Source: CAYRVX01 sp964642165 (GTDB lineage: Bacteria > Planctomycetota > Phycisphaerae > SM23-33). From it: a stretch of DNA of 17,128 nucleotides. Location of the stretch: assembly GCA_964642165.1 (NCBI GenBank), contig CAZXOC010000155.1:1-17128 (forward strand). The letters run 5' to 3'. The number at the start of each line of letters is the position of its first letter. Positions within the stretch are counted from its first letter, which is position 1. Position numbers and translations under genes: made by a program. The notes under the pieces were generated by a model. That model saw nothing but the letters and a program-made list of their open reading frames with translations, was not told the origin of the DNA and made no database searches. Of this stretch, positions 14,635 through 17,128 are shown in pieces.

Positions 14635-15146
14635 GGTGCCTTTCTGCTGCCTCGCCTGCCGGGGCGGCCGGCGGGCTCGTCGCTCGTCTCGTCCGGCAGC
14701 GCCTCCTCACGCTGCCGGCAGAAGTCCAGGAATCGCGCCGGCCACTCCTCTTCGTCGAAATGCGGGCAGGTCGCGATGAACTGCGCCAGGTACCCCAGGC
14801 GGCGGAGCACGACCTTCCCGACGTGGTGCTCCATGCCGCAGGCCGCCTCGTTCGCCGCCGACTCGTCCACCGCCAGGACGTTCACGAAGAAGTCCCGCAG
14901 CACTTCGTGGCGATGGGCGATGTCCCCGGCGGCCTCGGCGCCCTTCGGCGTCAGCGTGATGATGTCGTAGGGGGCGTAGTTGACCAGCCCGCGTTCGGCC
15001 AGCGACCGCAGGGCGCCGGTCACCGACGAACGGCTGACGCCCAGGCGATCCCGGATGTCGGTGGCCCGGGCGGCCCGCTTCTTCGAGACGATGTGGAAGA
15101 TCGCCTCCAGGTAGTCTTCCAGGCTCTCGCTGAGGGCCGGCGTCAT
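14631..15146 (-). CDS. DtxR/MntR-family metal-dependent repressor heading the feo operon
   Basis: 171 residues. An N-terminal winged helix-turn-helix (about 8-70) is seen in SLEDYLEAIFHI (8-19) and ATDIRDRLGVSRSSVTGALR (28-47). The dimerisation and metal domain follows (about 72-140), with RHEVLRDFF (79-87) and ACGMEHHVG (102-110). By alignment in the head with Bacillus subtilis MntR and Corynebacterium DtxR, likely ligands are Asp11, Glu14, His80, Cys103, Glu106 and His107. Cys103 is DtxR-like, whereas Asp11 is MntR-like. There is no SH3-like third domain, as in MntR. The Arg/Gly-rich tail (156-171) is probably disordered. The start at 15146 is fixed by AAGGAG at 15153-15158. Leading feoA-feoB, it probably senses Fe2+ and autoregulates the operon through the promoter at 15199-15227. 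Mn2+ sensing is the alternative. Confidence 0.9.
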   Translation of the reverse strand: MTPALSESLEDYLEAIFHIVSKKRAARATDIRDRLGVSRSSVTGALRSLAERGLVNYAPYDIITLTPKGAEAAGDIAHRHEVLRDFFVNVLAVDESAANEAACGMEHHVGKVVLRRLGYLAQFIATCPHFDEEEWPARFLDFCRQREEALPDETSDEPAGRPGRRGSRKAP

Positions 15147-15198
15147 CGGCAACTCCTTGCGGCGGCGGCCCGAGCCGCGAAACTTCGCCGCGCCAAAC

Positions 15199-15227
15199 AA
15201 TGTACGTTCTGACGAAGACCGCGTCAA
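15199..15227 (-). promoter_or_regulatory. Sigma-70 promoter of the dtxR-feoA-feoB operon
   Basis: On the minus strand TTGACG (15227-15222) is a five-of-six -35 match, followed by exactly 17 bases and TACATT (15204-15199), a four-of-six -10 match. Transcription should start near 15192, giving a leader of about 46 bases before the regulator ATG. A weak dyad TTC-N4-GAA (within 15206-15216) lies in the spacer and could be part of an operator. Confidence 0.65.
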
Positions 15228-15231
15228 CAAA

Positions 15232-15245
15232 AATCCCCGGGGATT
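15232..15245. promoter_or_regulatory. Perfect 14-bp palindrome AATCCCCGGGGATT upstream of the feo promoter
   Basis: The palindrome ends four bases upstream of the -35 hexamer. Two readings are possible. It may be a regulator site. Alternatively, read on the minus strand it forms AATCC-CCGG-GGATT followed directly by further T residues (GGATTTTTG), a weak intrinsic terminator for the fucosidase gene whose stop lies 63 bases upstream. It is not a recognisable DtxR or MntR consensus box. The stem is only five pairs if a four-base loop is required. Confidence 0.45.
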
Positions 15246-15256
15246 GTCATTTTGGC

Positions 15257-15274
15257 CGCTCGGCCCCCCGAGCG
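15257..15274. other. Perfect 7-bp stem-loop between the fucosidase and the feo operon
   Basis: CGCTCGG (15257-15263) and CCGAGCG (15268-15274) pair around a four-base loop. No T-run follows immediately on either strand. On the minus strand it lies between the fucosidase stop and the 14-bp palindrome, so it may stabilise the 3' end of that mRNA or act together with the palindrome as a terminator. Confidence 0.4.
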
Positions 15275-15307
15275 CCCCGGCCGGTCACCTGCCGACGGGC
15301 GGGGGCG

Positions 15308-17128
15308 TTACGGCGCCTGCCGCAGCTCGATCCACGCGAGGTTCATGGCCGCCCAGGCAGACTTTACCGGCACGACCTTCACCTCCTGCGTGCCGGGCCT
15401 GGCGACCTCGATCGTCCCCAGGCGGACCGTCTGGAACGTGTCCCAGCTCCCCGTGGCAGGCGGGCGCCCGCTCAACGCCGCGCCGCCGACCTGGACCCGG
15501 AAGCTCCCCTGGCTCCGGGCGGCGAAGCGGCCGTGCACCTCGTACGTCCCGGCCTTCGGGAACCGGACCTCCCACGAGGCCCACGCGGAGGGATCGTCCC
15601 AGTACCCGATGTTCGCCTTGCCGGCATCCTTGCTCTCGGTGGCGATCCCCGGGCCGTGCAGCGCCGCCCCGGAGGCACCGAGGAGAGCCTTGCCGTCGGC
15701 GAAGCGGATGCTCCGGTCCGGCTGGAAGCCCGTGATTCTCAGTCCCTCGATCTTCAGCGCCACGGCGTGCTCGTGCGGCAGCGCCGACGGGAACGTGACG
15801 TGCAGGCCCTTGGCGTCCTGGGCGTGCTTCAGCTCGCCCTGCCGCCCGAGCAGCGAGACGCGCTTCACCTCCCCGCCGAACAGGCCCGAGCCCGTCGCCA
15901 GCGACGCGATCGTCCCCGCGTGCTCCGGGCGGCCCAGGAAGATCGCGTACAGCACCTCGCCCTTCGTCGTGAAGCGGATGTCCTTCGCCGTGTAGCTCAC
16001 CGAGCCGACGAAGTGCCCGCTCTTCTTCATGCGGGTGGGGCCCTCGCCGAAGACGACCCACGGCCGCGTCTCGTAGATCGCCTCGCCGAACTGCCCCAGC
16101 CACGCGCCGATGCCCAGCAGGACCTCCTTCTGGTTGGCGGGGATCGTGCCGTCGGCCTTGGGGGAGAGGTTCAGCAGCAGGCAGCCGTTCTTGCTGACGA
16201 TGTCGATCAGGACGTGCAGGACCTCCCGCAGGGGCTTGATCCGCAGGTCCTTCGTGTAGCACCAGCTTCCGCGGCTGATGGTGTCGTCGGTCAGCCAGGC
16301 GTGGTCGCTGAGGCGGTCGAGTCGCCCCTTCTCGAAGTCCTCGACGCTGAGCTCGAGCGGCAGGTCGCGCTGCTTGCGGGTGACGACCACGTCCTTGTCC
16401 CACTCGCGCGCCTTGTTGAAGTAGTAGGCCAGGTACTCCATCTGGACCTTCTCGGGGATCTCGTTCAGCCAGGAGTCGAACCACATCAGGTCCGGCTGGT
16501 AGTTGTCGATGACCTCCTTGAGCTTGCCGAGCCAGAGCTGGAGGAACTTCTCGCGCGGCATGTAGCCGTACAGGATGGCCCGCTCGGGGTCGGCCAGCAG
16601 GTCGGGGAAGTTCTTCTTGACGCCGTCGTAGTGGCCGGTCCACCGCCCCGGCGCGGACTGCCAGAGGCTGTTGCGCGCGTGGTGGAAGGAGGCGACGAAC
16701 TTCATGCCCCGCTGGCGGGCGGCCCGGGCGAGCTCGCCCGCGATGTCGCGCTTCGGGCCCGTGTCCTTGGCGTTCCAGGGCGTCAGCTTGCTGGCCCACA
16801 TGGCGTAGCCGTCGTGGTGCTCGGCGACCGGGCCGATGAAGCGTGCCCCGGCCTTGTCGAACAGGGCGACCCACTTCTCGGCGTCGAACTTCTCGGCCTG
16901 GAACCTCGGGACGAAGTCCGCGTAGCCGAACTTCGTCGGCTCGCCGTAGGTCTGGACGTGGTGCTTGTACTCCCGGCGGTTCTTGAAGTGCATGTTGCGC
17001 GGGTACCACTCGCTGCCGAAGGCCGGCACGCTGTAGACGCCCCAGTGGAAGTAGATGCCGAACTTGGCGTCGCGGAACCACTTCGGGGCGGCGTCATGCC
17101 GCTTGAGCGATTTCCAGTCGGCCGTGAA
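15308..17128 (-). CDS. GH29 alpha-L-fucosidase with C-terminal carbohydrate-binding-like domain (5' end off window)
   Basis: 606 residues are visible; the reading frame is still open at the right edge, so the start and any signal peptide are missing. The first visible residues FTADWKSLKRHD lead into AKFGIYFHWGVYSVPAFGSE (21-40), the standard GH29 opening. HHDGYAMW (104-111) is the conserved substrate-site motif, though the residue before it is Glu where family members often have Lys. The nucleophile is Asp218 in PDLMWFDSW (212-220). SKNGCLLLNLSPKADGTI (312-329) closes the barrel. A beta-sandwich follows, and residues about 495-606 form an extra domain (ANIGYWDDPSAWASWEV, AGTYEVHGRF, AMNLAWIEL) resembling CBM or DUF5077-like modules. 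It removes alpha-L-fucose from glycans, probably outside the cytoplasm. An internal GTG at 17029 is not a plausible start because conserved sequence precedes it. Confidence 0.93.
   Translation of the reverse strand, partial: FTADWKSLKRHDAAPKWFRDAKFGIYFHWGVYSVPAFGSEWYPRNMHFKNRREYKHHVQTYGEPTKFGYADFVPRFQAEKFDAEKWVALFDKAGARFIGPVAEHHDGYAMWASKLTPWNAKDTGPKRDIAGELARAARQRGMKFVASFHHARNSLWQSAPGRWTGHYDGVKKNFPDLLADPERAILYGYMPREKFLQLWLGKLKEVIDNYQPDLMWFDSWLNEIPEKVQMEYLAYYFNKAREWDKDVVVTRKQRDLPLELSVEDFEKGRLDRLSDHAWLTDDTISRGSWCYTKDLRIKPLREVLHVLIDIVSKNGCLLLNLSPKADGTIPANQKEVLLGIGAWLGQFGEAIYETRPWVVFGEGPTRMKKSGHFVGSVSYTAKDIRFTTKGEVLYAIFLGRPEHAGTIASLATGSGLFGGEVKRVSLLGRQGELKHAQDAKGLHVTFPSALPHEHAVALKIEGLRITGFQPDRSIRFADGKALLGASGAALHGPGIATESKDAGKANIGYWDDPSAWASWEVRFPKAGTYEVHGRFAARSQGSFRVQVGGAALSGRPPATGSWDTFQTVRLGTIEVARPGTQEVKVVPVKSAWAAMNLAWIELRQAP

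Noticed and set aside
15147..15230. 28-residue N-terminal extension of the dtxR-like protein
   Set aside because: It would run through the promoter hexamers; AAGGAG at 15153-15158 fixes the start at 15146.
17027..17029. GTG at 17029 as the fucosidase start
   Set aside because: Conserved GH29 sequence (AKFGIYFHWGVYS) continues upstream to the window edge, so the true start is outside.
1..17128. Defence island, CRISPR array, prophage or biosynthetic cluster
   Set aside because: No nuclease, helicase, toxin-antitoxin, regularly spaced repeat array, integrase, phage structural gene or assembly-line synthase is seen.

Overview
The window is a very GC-rich, gene-dense chromosomal segment whose gene content points to a Planctomycetota-like bacterium, or a related member of the PVC group. 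The evidence is a Tat-exported formylglycine sulfatase, a GH29 alpha-L-fucosidase with a C-terminal carbohydrate-binding-like domain, a secreted PDZ/alpha-toroid protein, a secreted HEAT-repeat protein, a beta-propeller lipoprotein, and an ECF sigma/anti-sigma pair next to exported enzymes. The taxonomy is inferred from content only; no rRNA or tRNA gene is seen. I see no insertion sequence, integrase, CRISPR array or phage gene.

Layout. Positions 1-381 are non-coding and hold a partial 67-bp-period repeat, a small CTCYGTGGT doublet and a possible promoter with a dyad. From 382 to 6411 four plus-strand genes follow one another: an SMP-30-like propeller lipoprotein, a sulfatase, a HEAT-repeat protein and a PDZ + toroid + beta-sandwich protein. 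All four carry export signals. A creatininase-family amidohydrolase (6439-7239, minus) converges on them. A 364-bp divergent intergenic region (7240-7603) contains a candidate 28-residue small ORF. From 7604 to 11810 there is a tight plus-strand operon: an unrecognised exported protein, an ECF sigma factor, a zinc-finger anti-sigma factor with one membrane segment, and an exported CocE/NonD-type alpha/beta hydrolase with a degenerate EF-hand near its N-terminus. Convergent to this is a minus-strand ferrous-iron operon (11829-15146) in the order dtxR-like regulator, feoA, feoB, with a good sigma-70 promoter in front. The right end is a GH29 alpha-L-fucosidase on the minus strand whose 5' end lies outside the window.

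How the parts fit. The left block and the fucosidase suggest a cell that degrades sulfated, fucose-containing glycans outside the cytoplasm. The central operon looks like envelope-signal control of exported proteins. The Feo operon is self-contained iron uptake with its own metal sensor. No classical defence system or obviously unknown multi-gene machine is visible. The most unusual items are a roughly 170-residue charged helical insert in FeoB, a DtxR-family regulator with a mixed MntR-like and DtxR-like metal-ligand set, and the ECF operon built around an unrecognised exported protein.
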